The position numbers and the translations under genes are program-made. DNA of 64,000 bases, from contig CP070695.1 of assembly GCA_020353515.1 (NCBI GenBank), positions 3,578,050-3,642,049 on the forward strand. The letters are read 5' to 3'. The notes under the pieces were generated by a model, which was not told where the DNA came from, searched no databases, and saw only the letters and a program-made list of their open reading frames with translations. Source of the stretch: Candidatus Heimdallarchaeota archaeon (GTDB lineage: Archaea > Asgardarchaeota > Heimdallarchaeia > Hodarchaeales > Hodarchaeaceae). Positions 37,301 through 45,643 of this stretch are shown here, in pieces; within the stretch, counting starts at the first letter, position 1, and the number at the start of each line of letters is the position of its first letter.

Positions 37301-37898
37301 TGGTTTAGTTGGTATCTTCATTGCTACATGTTGTTTTCTACTGATGTTATCAATCAACTTCAGTATAATAGAGTTTTTATCATTAGATATGATCATGATG
37401 GAAATAAGTGAGAAATTGGATTGGTTAGAAGGTAATATACTAATTAACCTTATTAGAGGAGCAATTATTATATCGTTTCTAGCTATTCTTTTTTTAGAGC
37501 TCATCATTTTTCATCGAATTTGGTCATTTCTTATTATTCGTGGATTTATGCCCCAAAAACCAGCGAGAGACCTTATATCGTGGATTATGAAAAAAAGTTC
37601 TAAAGGCCAATTTAGAATCTTAATGTTATTTCTTTGTCATTTAGGTGTTCAAGTATGCTTAATAGCTATAAATAGAGTCGTAACAGAAGTCTCAAATGAC
37701 CCCTATATCCTATATAAACATCCCCTGTTAACTTTACTCCATCCAATAATGTTTCTGATAACAGCTTTAATCGAAATTTGTTTCTTTTTACTCCTGATTA
37801 TTCTGCCAATTATCACCTATAAAAACCAAAATTTTGAGACATACTCTGCCGTTAAAAGAAACACCATTAATGGTTCATTCAGAACTCTTTCCTCCTGA
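34377..37898 (+). CDS. Very large FtsX/MacB-like ABC permease
   Basis: The 1173-residue protein has the FtsX/MacB permease plan: one helix (about 15-38), a ~215-residue external domain, then three helices with the FtsX phrase NDRSKEIGILRAVGSDSKQ (about 290-308). A second copy follows, with an external domain at ~535-715 and MEREVGILRGLGLHKKG. Beyond that, ~330 extra residues carry roughly six more hydrophobic segments, which is unusual. No ATP-binding subunit is adjacent, so the ATPase must be encoded elsewhere or the protein works without one. Such permeases move lipoproteins or signal across the membrane. It is convergent with the beta-helix gene, 15 bp away. Confidence 0.78.
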   Translation: MNLAFSLARKNIIRSKYRSILIVFGILLTIALETGIVITIDTLYDDFILDNRNNNYTDITVIPITKWTNITNLRKIAKDVESVHGITQASPVYSLQNKGILQVAFSDSKILIYGIDSNSHPDFSSLNVTDGKRLVKGNTIIVSKNILRMTGLKVGESVVTEYSPTTGFEVNFTIGGVISDFSFFGNNIGFSFILVDIESLYEIIPQEQKELFLSPKIDVQVQNLLDIKKVSDKLKDHMGTDYHIWVEKGISQLKITGIKSYQAAMNVVILASFVVEFLFITNILAISINDRSKEIGILRAVGSDSKQLIEIIAIEVLIYSVIGSFLGIIGGVGFAYTLLGIMQNFYPSLVIEKLTLHPTSLLATFISGIIVAIISGLYPIFIAISMPIIQNIHSRMRRGQSKYSQYFPVYWKYTIGMGSLLALTGFILQFFIGPSQFLAFEVISIHFFVIILVFLGTLFVEIGLVFFLPRIAFRLLVWFGLVTRTISMRNIAREFQKSLFTIMTSTLSLTFIVLVGLVSAAIVAGVPDFFESQWGGIDLIAEGQEGYLPVMAFSNELSTIDGIAESCLIQEQRTQIDNNINCYIFGVNYSKYEPFAEEVIDSLIFGVPAHNWLNQSAYGTHRTHGTYTVVSHLLQQKLLVSLGSNISVRIASNLTVNVTIAAVIKSNAFLENGEYLYLPTNRFQEFFNSTVAKWLLCEVNGEIEKVVDQLWEYPYFKEIIKVEYFTQMMERSLIFQSVLFQVLFIESFILAAITQFICILVSTLRMEREVGILRGLGLHKKGVLAIFLAESTALGITAAFLGLIDGLLGSLLMGWYISLSIPIKIELSLNYTILWILFSILISQVSAFIPSYRSSRRNIVAAISGRPMIKEYRESIKIRIFMKENSSQLLVSILFLLGIVTCIFLFNNSLKIMGLLPLDLIVSIFVFILDLEFITELDLFIAIAGLASIGPLSYLIVHESFPDNFARELIKSLIYGLVGIFIATCCFLLMLSINFSIIEFLSLDMIMMEISEKLDWLEGNILINLIRGAIIISFLAILFLELIIFHRIWSFLIIRGFMPQKPARDLISWIMKKSSKGQFRILMLFLCHLGVQVCLIAINRVVTEVSNDPYILYKHPLLTLLHPIMFLITALIEICFFLLLIILPIITYKNQNFETYSAVKRNTINGSFRTLSS

Positions 37899-37913
37899 AA
37901 AATACTGATTATT

Positions 37914-39944
37914 TTAAGTAGTTTTAATTAGAAGACTAGAACAAACAATTATTAAAATGATCATTCCTATAAACGGACTTACAATATTTGTGGGATTAAT
38001 GGGGGTTTGAATAGTGATCCAATCTGAGATTTCCCAACTTGAAAATCCTAAAGAATCATATACCACAATTTTTATCTTGTATTGTCCATCTGTAACATTC
38101 CGAACATCCCATTCAAAATAGTTTAATGTCAATCCAGTTGTTAAAAGTGACCAACTGTTGTTCTTAGTAGAAATATAGATCTCGTACGTCAATGCATGAT
38201 CTAGGGTGTCATAAGCCAACCAAATAATTTTCACAACAGAATCTAGACAAGCTCCTCCAGAAGGGGAAATAAATTTTGGTCCAATCATGTGATTAGGCAT
38301 TTTCGAAGGTATTCTGTCATAATTATTTGTGGAAACTCCTGATATGTCATCTGGAATCCGGTAATAATCCTCATCAGTTGAGTCATTCCAAAAATTGGAC
38401 TCGAAGACATTATTTAAACTTAAATCGATGGCATTTATATAATTATTTTGGAAATCATTATGAAGTATTAAGTTATATTCAGAACTTGTTCCAATTACTA
38501 ACCCAATATCCTCGATAGTTTGTTTCCTTTTACCCGATATTGAATTATTAACAATGACATTATTATTCGATCTGAGAGTCTTTATACCCCGAGTGTTTTT
38601 GTCAAGTGTGTTACTCTTTATTACATTATTATCAGCATAGATAAGAGAAATACCTGTATCGTGGTTAATAATTGAATTGTCTCTTATCACACATTCATTT
38701 ACATTTATTAAAGAGATACCAAGTTTATTATTATTGAGGTTATTATTAGCAAGCAAGCAATAACTAACATTTTCTAAGAAAATTGCTGTTTTTCCGTTAT
38801 GTAAGAAATTATTCGTGATTTGAAAGAAAACATCAACATTTTTGATATGAATGAAATAATTCTGTGAACTTAACTTCATAATATTAAATCCAGAAATAAT
38901 GTAGGGATCTAAAGGACTTCCAACGCCTCTCAATCTTTCAGCATTAACGAATAAAGTAAATTCATTGTTTCCATTAATTCTAATTAAATGAATATCGAAA
39001 TCAGAATCAGAATATTTCTGGGTAATAAAATTAGGATTGGTTTGAAATATAATGACATCTGTGTTATCGGAGATTATAATGTTAGTGACAACTAGAGAGC
39101 CATTTATTTTTAATTCTCGTAAAGACTCCGCAGCAAACCGTATTGAAATGATATTCAGACCTTTCTTGAGAGAACTTTGATTAGATCCCGTAAGTTTCTT
39201 ACCGGATATGCTACTTTCAGTAACCAAGTTCATCTCAACTGAATATTTACCTGCCTGAATTATATCAACTTCAATTTCAACAACCAAATAATCATAACGC
39301 CAATTAAAATCATCATCTTCTCCTCTATCCCAAATTTGGCCTGTGAATCGTACAAATATTTCAAAATTGCTTTTCAAATATATTTGAGTAGTATAGAGGT
39401 CATCATCAGTAAATACTGCGTATGCATAGCTGCTCATTAATTCATGATATCTGATTATCCGTAGCTTATGGATATTAAACATTAGATCCTGTCCAAGGTT
39501 ATGAAAACGAGAGGCATTAACTAATGATATTCTTAAATTGTGAATGCCTATCGCCAATCCAACATAATTTTCTGTAACTACGAATTTCTCTCCAATCGGG
39601 GTTTGATTTACCATTAAAGGTTGAATAGTAATAACTACTGAAAGATTGAGAAAGATTTGGGTTGCATTAATCCCAAAAATTAAAACAACATGATCATAAA
39701 GATTATCTCCATCCAAATCCTCTGCCATGTCGAAAAAATTCCCCGTACAATATACTGGATGCGATTCCGATGTTTTAAAACTTAGGTTCTTAATTGTTGG
39801 GTTGTCTAAATCAGCATTAGATGGAACAGTATTATTTTGAACTAAATTTATGTTTATAGCTCCCTGTATTAACATTAATACGAGTAACAAGGAAAAAAGC
39901 GGTAATTTAGCTTTAATTGGTAGTGTTTTTTTGTGATCTTTCAT
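37914..39944 (-). CDS. Secreted right-handed beta-helix surface protein with C-terminal anchor
   Basis: A signal peptide at residues 1-30 and a hydrophobic segment in the last 20 residues bracket a surface protein of 676 residues. Residues ~40-290 hold two Asp-rich beta-sandwich-like modules, each starting with a calcium-like D-L-D-x-D pattern or similar. Residues ~340-520 contain NosD/CASH-type repeats of ~22 residues with Asn ladders (NNLNNNKLGIS, NSIINHDTGIS, NTLDKNTRGIK), a parallel beta helix. A ~90-residue fibronectin/Ig-like domain precedes the anchor. NosD-type proteins bind polysaccharide or metals; here a cell-envelope carbohydrate role is possible. Confidence 0.75.
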   Translation of the reverse strand: MKDHKKTLPIKAKLPLFSLLLVLMLIQGAININLVQNNTVPSNADLDNPTIKNLSFKTSESHPVYCTGNFFDMAEDLDGDNLYDHVVLIFGINATQIFLNLSVVITIQPLMVNQTPIGEKFVVTENYVGLAIGIHNLRISLVNASRFHNLGQDLMFNIHKLRIIRYHELMSSYAYAVFTDDDLYTTQIYLKSNFEIFVRFTGQIWDRGEDDDFNWRYDYLVVEIEVDIIQAGKYSVEMNLVTESSISGKKLTGSNQSSLKKGLNIISIRFAAESLRELKINGSLVVTNIIISDNTDVIIFQTNPNFITQKYSDSDFDIHLIRINGNNEFTLFVNAERLRGVGSPLDPYIISGFNIMKLSSQNYFIHIKNVDVFFQITNNFLHNGKTAIFLENVSYCLLANNNLNNNKLGISLINVNECVIRDNSIINHDTGISLIYADNNVIKSNTLDKNTRGIKTLRSNNNVIVNNSISGKRKQTIEDIGLVIGTSSEYNLILHNDFQNNYINAIDLSLNNVFESNFWNDSTDEDYYRIPDDISGVSTNNYDRIPSKMPNHMIGPKFISPSGGACLDSVVKIIWLAYDTLDHALTYEIYISTKNNSWSLLTTGLTLNYFEWDVRNVTDGQYKIKIVVYDSLGFSSWEISDWITIQTPINPTNIVSPFIGMIILIIVCSSLLIKTT

Positions 39945-39976
39945 CTTATAACTAGATCGATTTAAAAAAATCAGAG

Positions 39977-39984
39977 TATATAAA
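39977..39984 (-). promoter_or_regulatory. TATA box of the beta-helix surface protein gene
   Basis: Minus-strand TTTATATA, ~33 bp before the ATG at 39944. That spacing predicts a leader of under 10 nt, that is a nearly leaderless message, a common arrangement in archaea. Confidence 0.45.
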
Positions 39985-40017
39985 TTGTCACTTCAAGCTA
40001 TATCTAAAGTGTTAGTT

Positions 40018-41019
40018 TTAATAGGAGGACGGGACATAACATGCTACTTTCTTTATAACTCCATCAGTTGGCACTTCGATTGATTCTTTCTTAATTAGAC
40101 GATTTTGACTCATAGCATTCAAAATAAAACCAACGATAGCAAAAGGGAGGTCAAATGATAACGAAATAGAAAACTGTGTACATTTTGTTGAAGGACAATC
40201 AACATGCTGTTTCAGATAGTCAAGTATTTCAAGATGTTTTCTCGCTGTTTCAGAATTAAAATCCTTTTTAAGTATATAATAATCAAATAATTTGAATTCT
40301 TTTTGAATAATACCCTCGCTTTCCAAGCCTTCTAAAGTTTCATTAACTTGGGAGATTTCTAACCCTAAAAAGTCGGCGATACTCTCAGGATGACGTTTTT
40401 TTGTCTCGTGGATGTTCTCCTCTAAGTATAATTTTATAAGATCTTTCCAAGTAATTTTTCTCTTTTCACCAGCAGCTATTCTCTCCTCAATTGCTACTGC
40501 TATTAGTTCCTTCAGAGTTTCGTCTTCTAACTTCTTTTGGGTGACTTCTTGCACTTCAGCTGCAACAAGAATTTCTTGCTTCCTAATGTCTTTTTTCTTC
40601 TTTTTAACTTTCTTTTTTACTTTTTTTGGTCTTGTTTTTTTCTTACACACTGAGCATAAATCTTTGGTTATTTCGAGCTGTACTACTTCGTCCTGATCCA
40701 TGGCCTCTAAAACATTAACATTTTCTACTCGTTCAAGGGTTTTATACCAAATATTGAGACAGTCTAATATTTCTCGATTATTTGATATGTTTTTTTCATG
40801 AGAACCAAATGGAGTGCTCCATTCTTCAATGGCTTTAAATTTCGGTTCTGATGTAATAGTGAACAAAAATTGACACTCTTTTTGTGTGAAGGTAATACTA
40901 TGGGGTTCATTGATCGTTACATCATCAGAATAATCTTGAGTTAGAATCCAATCCCAAACATCTGTAACAATATTTTTGGTTGTAATGAGAGGAAATTTAC
41001 ACGAATTACATACCTTCAA
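40018..41019 (-). CDS. Protein with zinc-knuckle cysteines, Lys-rich linker and winged helices
   Basis: An unrecognised 333-residue protein. Cysteine pairs CNSC (4-7) and CSVC (~122-125) could form one split zinc site around a ~115-residue N-terminal domain. A Lys-rich linker follows (about 127-143, nearly all K), then helical segments. In the last ~150 residues one winged-helix-like unit is visible, HPESIADFLGLEISQVNETLEG...GIIQ, and a second is likely near the end. DNA or RNA binding is plausible. It is a single gene, with the surface-protein gene on the same strand 73 bp downstream. Confidence 0.55.
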   Translation of the reverse strand: MKVCNSCKFPLITTKNIVTDVWDWILTQDYSDDVTINEPHSITFTQKECQFLFTITSEPKFKAIEEWSTPFGSHEKNISNNREILDCLNIWYKTLERVENVNVLEAMDQDEVVQLEITKDLCSVCKKKTRPKKVKKKVKKKKKDIRKQEILVAAEVQEVTQKKLEDETLKELIAVAIEERIAAGEKRKITWKDLIKLYLEENIHETKKRHPESIADFLGLEISQVNETLEGLESEGIIQKEFKLFDYYILKKDFNSETARKHLEILDYLKQHVDCPSTKCTQFSISLSFDLPFAIVGFILNAMSQNRLIKKESIEVPTDGVIKKVACYVPSSY

Positions 41020-41231
41020 AATAAAAACACCCTGTAATAAAAACCAATTTGGGCTTTTTAACCTATAGATATAGAATTATTTGTGGTTTGAAGATTACTA
41101 TGTGCAATAATATTGTTAAGAAAGAGCTCTGAAGCAAGAGAAATAGCTCAAAAGACTCTTTTTACTTAATTTCAGTTAAGGAAAATGTCGTCAAAGAGAG
41201 GATAGACGACACTTCTGAAGTTTATATATAA

Positions 41232-41714
41232 TTAGAGTAGTAGTCTTTTGACCATGTTGAAACCAGTATCAACTTCCTGAATAATCGTGTACCCCAACTT
41301 CTCATATAAACGCTTAGCCAGGAAATTGTGTTTAAATACATGTAACACAATAGCTTGGAATCGATGACTGATTACCTCTTTTTCCAATAATTTTAAGGCT
41401 TGGGTGGCATATCCTTCATTCCGAAATTCTGGAAAAACCTCTATGTCTGCAAGAAATGTATACTTCTTTTTATGTTCATGAATATACCAGATATGACCAA
41501 TATTTTGGGCTTCCCCCCTTATAAATCCAATAAACACGTCAGGGGTAGCGTACCCTTTTGGTAAAAGGACCTCGATTTGTAATTCAGTTTGTTTTTTTGC
41601 TTCTTCTAACCCAACTTTTTTTATCTGAGCATAATCTTTGCTATAGTCCTTAATCAGGTATTCTAGATAATCAAGGAATTCCTGTTCTGTCATCTTTCTA
41701 AACTTAATCAACAC
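41232..41714 (-). CDS. GNAT-family N-acetyltransferase
   Basis: A 160-residue GNAT fold: the acetyl-CoA loop is FRNEGYATQALKLLEKE (about 108-124), replacing R/Q-x-x-G-x-G/A, preceded by the strand FLADIEVFPE, and followed by VLHVFKHNFLAKRLYEKLGY, the family's motif B. The substrate is unknown. It is a single gene, facing away from the glycosyltransferase-like cluster. Confidence 0.82.
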   Translation of the reverse strand: MLIKFRKMTEQEFLDYLEYLIKDYSKDYAQIKKVGLEEAKKQTELQIEVLLPKGYATPDVFIGFIRGEAQNIGHIWYIHEHKKKYTFLADIEVFPEFRNEGYATQALKLLEKEVISHRFQAIVLHVFKHNFLAKRLYEKLGYTIIQEVDTGFNMVKRLLL

Positions 41715-41874
41715 TATCTCACCATCAAGAATTGAGTTCTTGACTTATTTCATGTTGTTTTCAAATATGAAACAGGAAAGTTTTGCCTTTATCATAATTT
41801 GTATATAATTCAAGTTTAAATCTATTTTTTAATATGTTAAGAGAAGTCAAACTTTTTTTTAAGGTCAAAATGGA

Positions 41875-42771
41875 ATGATTCCAATGGATAAGATTGTTTT
41901 TGCTTTTGTTTCTACTGGTTTAGACATAGAGACTCAAATTCATGTTGCAAGCATACGCCAATTTGCTGGACCATTGTCTGAATCTCCTATATGGATGTTT
42001 ACTCCGAAATCAGAGAAAAAGATCCCCAAAAATCTCAAAGAACGCTTTCTATCTTTAGATGTTCAAATTATTCCATTTTCAATGGATCCCAAGCATAGAA
42101 ACTTCCCTTTTGCTACTTATGTATTCGCTACTGCTACAGCAGAATCTTTTGCTAAACGTAAAACTGATATTCTCGCTTGGCTTCTTCCTGACACGCTGAT
42201 AATGAATACACCAACTCATTTTCTCCTACCCAAAGGTAAATCCTTGGGGTTTCGACCAGTACACCACACATTAATTGGATCTATCTATAACGAACCCATT
42301 GATCCATTTTGGGATTTAATCTATCGAAAATGCGATGTACCAGTAGACAAGATCTTCCCATTGAAAACTCATGTTGATCATAACATTCTTCGCCCCTACT
42401 TTAATGCAGGATTTTTAGTTGTGAGGCCTGAAAGAGGATTACTTCAATCATGGTGGAACTTTTTCCAAGAATCATATAATGATCCAGATTTTGATAGATT
42501 TTATCAAAAAGATGAACGGTACACTATATTCATGCATCAAGCAATTTTAGCTGGCGTAATTCTTTCAACTCTTGAGAAAGCAGAGCTCCAAGAACTCCCA
42601 TTTAGTTATAATTATCCGTTGCATTTATACCATGAAAGTCCAAAAGAATACCGTCCTCAGAATCTTGATAATCTAATAACTGCCAGGTATGAAGAAGTTG
42701 GATGGTTAAACAAAGTCCCCCTACACGAACCATTGAAAAGCTGGCTTACTAACCAGTTGAAGTCAGTCTAA
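41875..42771 (+). CDS. Glycosyltransferase-like protein (GT8-like nucleotide-sugar fold)
   Basis: The 298-residue protein lacks helices for the membrane and has the shape of a GT-A fold. YFNAGFLVVRPERG at about 182-195 resembles the YFNSGVLL segment of family 8 glycosyltransferases, and LLPDTLIMNTPTHF at about 104-117 occupies the place of the DxD strand, though only a single Asp (in LPDT) is seen. HQAILAGVILST fits the later D/HQ motif. A divergent or inactive member is possible. It leads a three-gene set with the flavin reductase (26 bp) and Nudix (6 bp) genes. Confidence 0.5.
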   Translation: MIPMDKIVFAFVSTGLDIETQIHVASIRQFAGPLSESPIWMFTPKSEKKIPKNLKERFLSLDVQIIPFSMDPKHRNFPFATYVFATATAESFAKRKTDILAWLLPDTLIMNTPTHFLLPKGKSLGFRPVHHTLIGSIYNEPIDPFWDLIYRKCDVPVDKIFPLKTHVDHNILRPYFNAGFLVVRPERGLLQSWWNFFQESYNDPDFDRFYQKDERYTIFMHQAILAGVILSTLEKAELQELPFSYNYPLHLYHESPKEYRPQNLDNLITARYEEVGWLNKVPLHEPLKSWLTNQLKSV

Positions 42772-42797
42772 AAATTAAATACATCTAGTGATTAGAA

Positions 42798-43388
42798 ATG
42801 AATTCCCCTACAAAGGTGAAATTTGGAAAAGTTCCACTGATTTTCCCTATTCCTATCATTCTTGCTGGAGCTCTTGTCCGAGGAAAACCTAACTTTGAAA
42901 CTTTGGGAGACGTAGGAATAATGGGGATTAAACCACCAATTATCTACATCTCATCTGGAGTAAACCACTATACAAACATCGGAATTCTTGAGCATGAAAC
43001 ATTTAGTGTTAATTTTCCCTCCACCTCACTTCTCACAAAGACTGATTATTGTGGAGTAGTATCAGGACATAAGACAGATAAGTCACAATTATTTGATGTT
43101 TTTTTTGGAGAATTAAGAACAGCACCAATGATAGAAGAATGTCCAGTTAATTTAGAATGTAAAGTTATCAAAGAATTCTCAATCTTGCATAGACAAATTT
43201 TCATAGGAGATGTAGTTCAAGCTTATGTTACCAAGAATTTTGTCACTGAAAGAGAAGGACGAAAACAAATTATGGATATGACAAAACTAGATCCTATTAT
43301 TTATGCATTAGATAATCGCTATTACAACATTGGTGAGCCAATCGGGGTCGGATATCACGAAAGTAAAAAGTTACATAGGGAAGATTAA
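42798..43388 (+). CDS. Flavin reductase-like FMN-binding protein
   Basis: A 196-residue flavin-reductase-like split barrel. N-terminal FPIPIILAGALVRGKPNFETL and GIMGIKPPIIYISSGVNHYT correspond to the first strands that hold FMN, and ETFSVNFPS follows. The family includes NAD(P)H:flavin reductases and anaerobic ferric or superoxide-linked flavoproteins such as flavoredoxin. It lies between the GT8-like gene and the Nudix gene in a tight run. Confidence 0.75.
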   Translation: MNSPTKVKFGKVPLIFPIPIILAGALVRGKPNFETLGDVGIMGIKPPIIYISSGVNHYTNIGILEHETFSVNFPSTSLLTKTDYCGVVSGHKTDKSQLFDVFFGELRTAPMIEECPVNLECKVIKEFSILHRQIFIGDVVQAYVTKNFVTEREGRKQIMDMTKLDPIIYALDNRYYNIGEPIGVGYHESKKLHRED

Positions 43389-43394
43389 AGGAGT

Positions 43395-44030
43395 ATGAGA
43401 ATTGACAAAGTTACAGCATTTATAACCCGAAAAAAAGACAATGTTGAAGAACTTCTGTTAATCCTTCATCCAAATGCAGGAATCCAAATCCCAGCAGGTA
43501 CAGTTGAAAAAGGAGAATCTGTAGAAGAAGCACTAAAAAGGGAAATTACTGAGGAAACAGGATTAAGAAAAATAACAATAGAAAAGTACATTGGATCCAA
43601 GGAAACTAAGTTAAAAAACGATAATTTTCTTGTAGCAGAAAAAACTAAGGTTTATTCTCGTCCAAGTTCGGCGAGTTTTGATTGGGCTGAACTCAGAAAA
43701 GGGACTAATGTAAAATCTATTCGTATTAGTGGAAATTACACTCAAATCACATACAAAGAATTTGATAGATTTCCAGATCCTAATTACTTGTCATATCAAA
43801 TAACAGGCTGGGTTCCAACGGTCATTCTTTCAAAAAAAATGAGAAGACACTTTTTTCATGTAGAACTCAACGAAAAAGTTCAGGATGAATGGGAAATCTT
43901 TGCAGATAATCATAAATTCAAACTATTTTGGTCTTCTCTCACTAATTTAGCAAATATAATAGATCCACAATACGAGTGGCTCAAATATGTAAGGTATGAT
44001 TTAGGATATCAATTTGAAAAAACCATATGA
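43395..44030 (+). CDS. Nudix hydrolase
   Basis: A complete Nudix box spans residues 35-57: G-x5-E-x7-REITEETGL, which coordinates Mg and cleaves nucleoside-diphosphate-linked compounds. The catalytic domain covers about the first 140 residues. The C-terminal ~70, with WEIFADNHKFKLFWSSL, form an extension of unknown role. It starts six bases after the flavin reductase gene, so the two are coupled. Substrates of the family range from ADP-ribose to NADH and dNTPs; a role in cleaning up nucleotide-flavin products is possible. Confidence 0.85.
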   Translation: MRIDKVTAFITRKKDNVEELLLILHPNAGIQIPAGTVEKGESVEEALKREITEETGLRKITIEKYIGSKETKLKNDNFLVAEKTKVYSRPSSASFDWAELRKGTNVKSIRISGNYTQITYKEFDRFPDPNYLSYQITGWVPTVILSKKMRRHFFHVELNEKVQDEWEIFADNHKFKLFWSSLTNLANIIDPQYEWLKYVRYDLGYQFEKTI

Positions 44031-44049
44031 AATATTACTAAAGTTCCTT

Positions 44050-44412
44050 TTATAGCCGTTCAATCTTAAAGATCACAGGTCGAAACCAATCTGTACAACC
44101 AGCTATAACGGTTCCTCTATGTTTCATTCCAGGCATCTCACATCCAAGAGCAACAGTCATTATATCCTTTCTTATATCTGCCCAAGCCCAAGCACAAAAA
44201 TCTGTAGGTGGTTGCGAAAAGGCAGTGTCTCCTTCTAAGATAAATTCCTGATTGTCTTGAAAAGTCTCACATGGTTTCATGTGATCTCTATACTGATCAT
44301 CAAGATACTTGTCAATTAAATCTTGATCGATAGTGCGCTTTATCACGGTAATTTTACATTTTATTATTCCTGAGGACATCAAAAAACCCCCAATTGGTAT
44401 ATTCTTTGACAA
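44050..44412 (-). CDS. TIGR04076-family small protein (copy 1)
   Basis: A 120-residue protein of a small family I know as TIGR04076: ITVIKRTIDQDLIDKYLD at the start, the central PCETFQDNQEFI, FCAWAWADIRKDIMTVA, and the closing CTDWFRPVIFKIERL. The function is unknown; several conserved cysteines and the Trp cluster suggest a cofactor or metal. The second ATG (residue 12) could be the true start. A second, more diverged copy lies at 45644-45955, on the other side of the MBL-fold gene. Confidence 0.75.
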   Translation of the reverse strand: MSKNIPIGGFLMSSGIIKCKITVIKRTIDQDLIDKYLDDQYRDHMKPCETFQDNQEFILEGDTAFSQPPTDFCAWAWADIRKDIMTVALGCEMPGMKHRGTVIAGCTDWFRPVIFKIERL

Positions 44413-44640
44413 CTCTAAACTTTTCTTATGATATAAAAAAAAATAATCATGATGGTAACTACAAATTTTTAATCTTTATCAAAAAAATACGATTAGGTAA
44501 AGTTAAATCAGTTTCAATATTAAATTTTGTCTTGAAAATCCATTTAATTTGAAAATACCGTCCTATTGTCTTAGTTACAAAAAAATTTTCTCATATAAAT
44601 GATTTCCTCTATTTTTTCCTCATTGATAAAACTTTTAAGA

Positions 44641-44659
44641 ATTTAGTAAAGTACTAAAT
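44641..44659. promoter_or_regulatory. Perfect inverted repeat upstream of the MBL-fold gene
   Basis: ATTTAGTA-AAG-TACTAAAT: eight-base arms, perfect, spacer of three. It lies in the 387-bp gap between the first TIGR04076 gene and the MBL-fold gene, ~140 bp before the MBL start. It resembles a dimeric-regulator operator. No T-tract follows, so a terminator is less likely. Nothing else in this gap stands out. Confidence 0.4.
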
Positions 44660-44799
44660 GGTAAGTTTTGCCATAACAACCCAAATAGCTCAATTTTTCG
44701 AAAGCATGGATTAATTTGATTTGTTATCAAAAAGAAACCTAATTTTACGATTGATATTAGAGGATTAAGAATGGAATCAACTACAATCAGGGAATTAAA

Positions 44800-45630
44800 A
44801 TGATTAAGATGAATTACCAAAAGGTAACGGAACATACTTTAGCGGTTACCTCAGAAGATTTTATAGCAGGGGCAATTGCGTTAAATAACTTCATAATAAT
44901 CATTGATTCTACATTATTCCCTTATACGGGTAAAATAATGCGTAATTACATTGAAAAATTTTTTAGATTGCCAGTAAGGTTCCTTTATTTGACCCATTAT
45001 CATGGGGATCATTTATGGGGTATTAGTGCATTTAATGGTGTTGAAATCTTAGCATCAGATCAACTTATTGAGAATGTTGCAAATGAAAAACCAATTCAAT
45101 CAGCAAGATTTGAAGAATGGAAAAAAAAAGATCCCGAAAAGACGAAATTAATAGATGCTATCGATACTACTTTTTCAGTTAATATTACTTTTACAAATTT
45201 GATGAAAATTCATGATGAGGACATCTTTGTAGAACTCAAACATTGTGGAGGGCATACCTCGTGTTCTTCATATGCCTATTTTCCACAAGAAAGAGTATTA
45301 GTCGCAGGAGATCTAATTTTTGCCAAGGAATGGCCATGGGCTGGTGATCCAACCTGTAACCCTAATGACTGGATTAATGGATTTGAAGAAATAATGAAGC
45401 TAGACATTGAATTTGTGATCCCTGGACATGGACCTATAGTAACTAAGGATGAAGTGGAGGTACATTTGAATTTCTTCAAAAGTTTAAGAGAGGAAGCGAA
45501 TATTGCTCATAAAAATGGGGAAGAAATGAGAATTCCTCCTTTTTATGACGATACTACACCTGGAGAGTGGGTGAAAAACGAGACTCTCAAATTTATATAC
45601 AAATTCTACAGAAATCAATTCTTAGAATAA
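44800..45630 (+). CDS. Metallo-beta-lactamase-fold hydrolase
   Basis: MBL-fold metallohydrolase of 276 residues with the dizinc motif T65-HYHGDH-71, a third histidine H152 in HCGGHTSC, bridging Asp D171 in VAGDLIF and the final His in PGHGP. The fold hydrolyses thioesters, lactones, phosphodiesters or nucleic acids depending on the subgroup, and the sequence does not fix which. ATG 44800 or ATG 44809 (MNYQKV) are both possible. The TIGR04076 protein follows 13 bp downstream in the same direction. Confidence 0.85.
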   Translation: MIKMNYQKVTEHTLAVTSEDFIAGAIALNNFIIIIDSTLFPYTGKIMRNYIEKFFRLPVRFLYLTHYHGDHLWGISAFNGVEILASDQLIENVANEKPIQSARFEEWKKKDPEKTKLIDAIDTTFSVNITFTNLMKIHDEDIFVELKHCGGHTSCSSYAYFPQERVLVAGDLIFAKEWPWAGDPTCNPNDWINGFEEIMKLDIEFVIPGHGPIVTKDEVEVHLNFFKSLREEANIAHKNGEEMRIPPFYDDTTPGEWVKNETLKFIYKFYRNQFLE

Positions 45631-45643
45631 ATATGGATGTGTT

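Noticed and set aside
40412..40696. Plus-strand frame of 94 codons rich in Phe
   Set aside because: It is the complement of the Lys-rich linker of the minus-strand Zn-ribbon protein and has no coding signature of its own.
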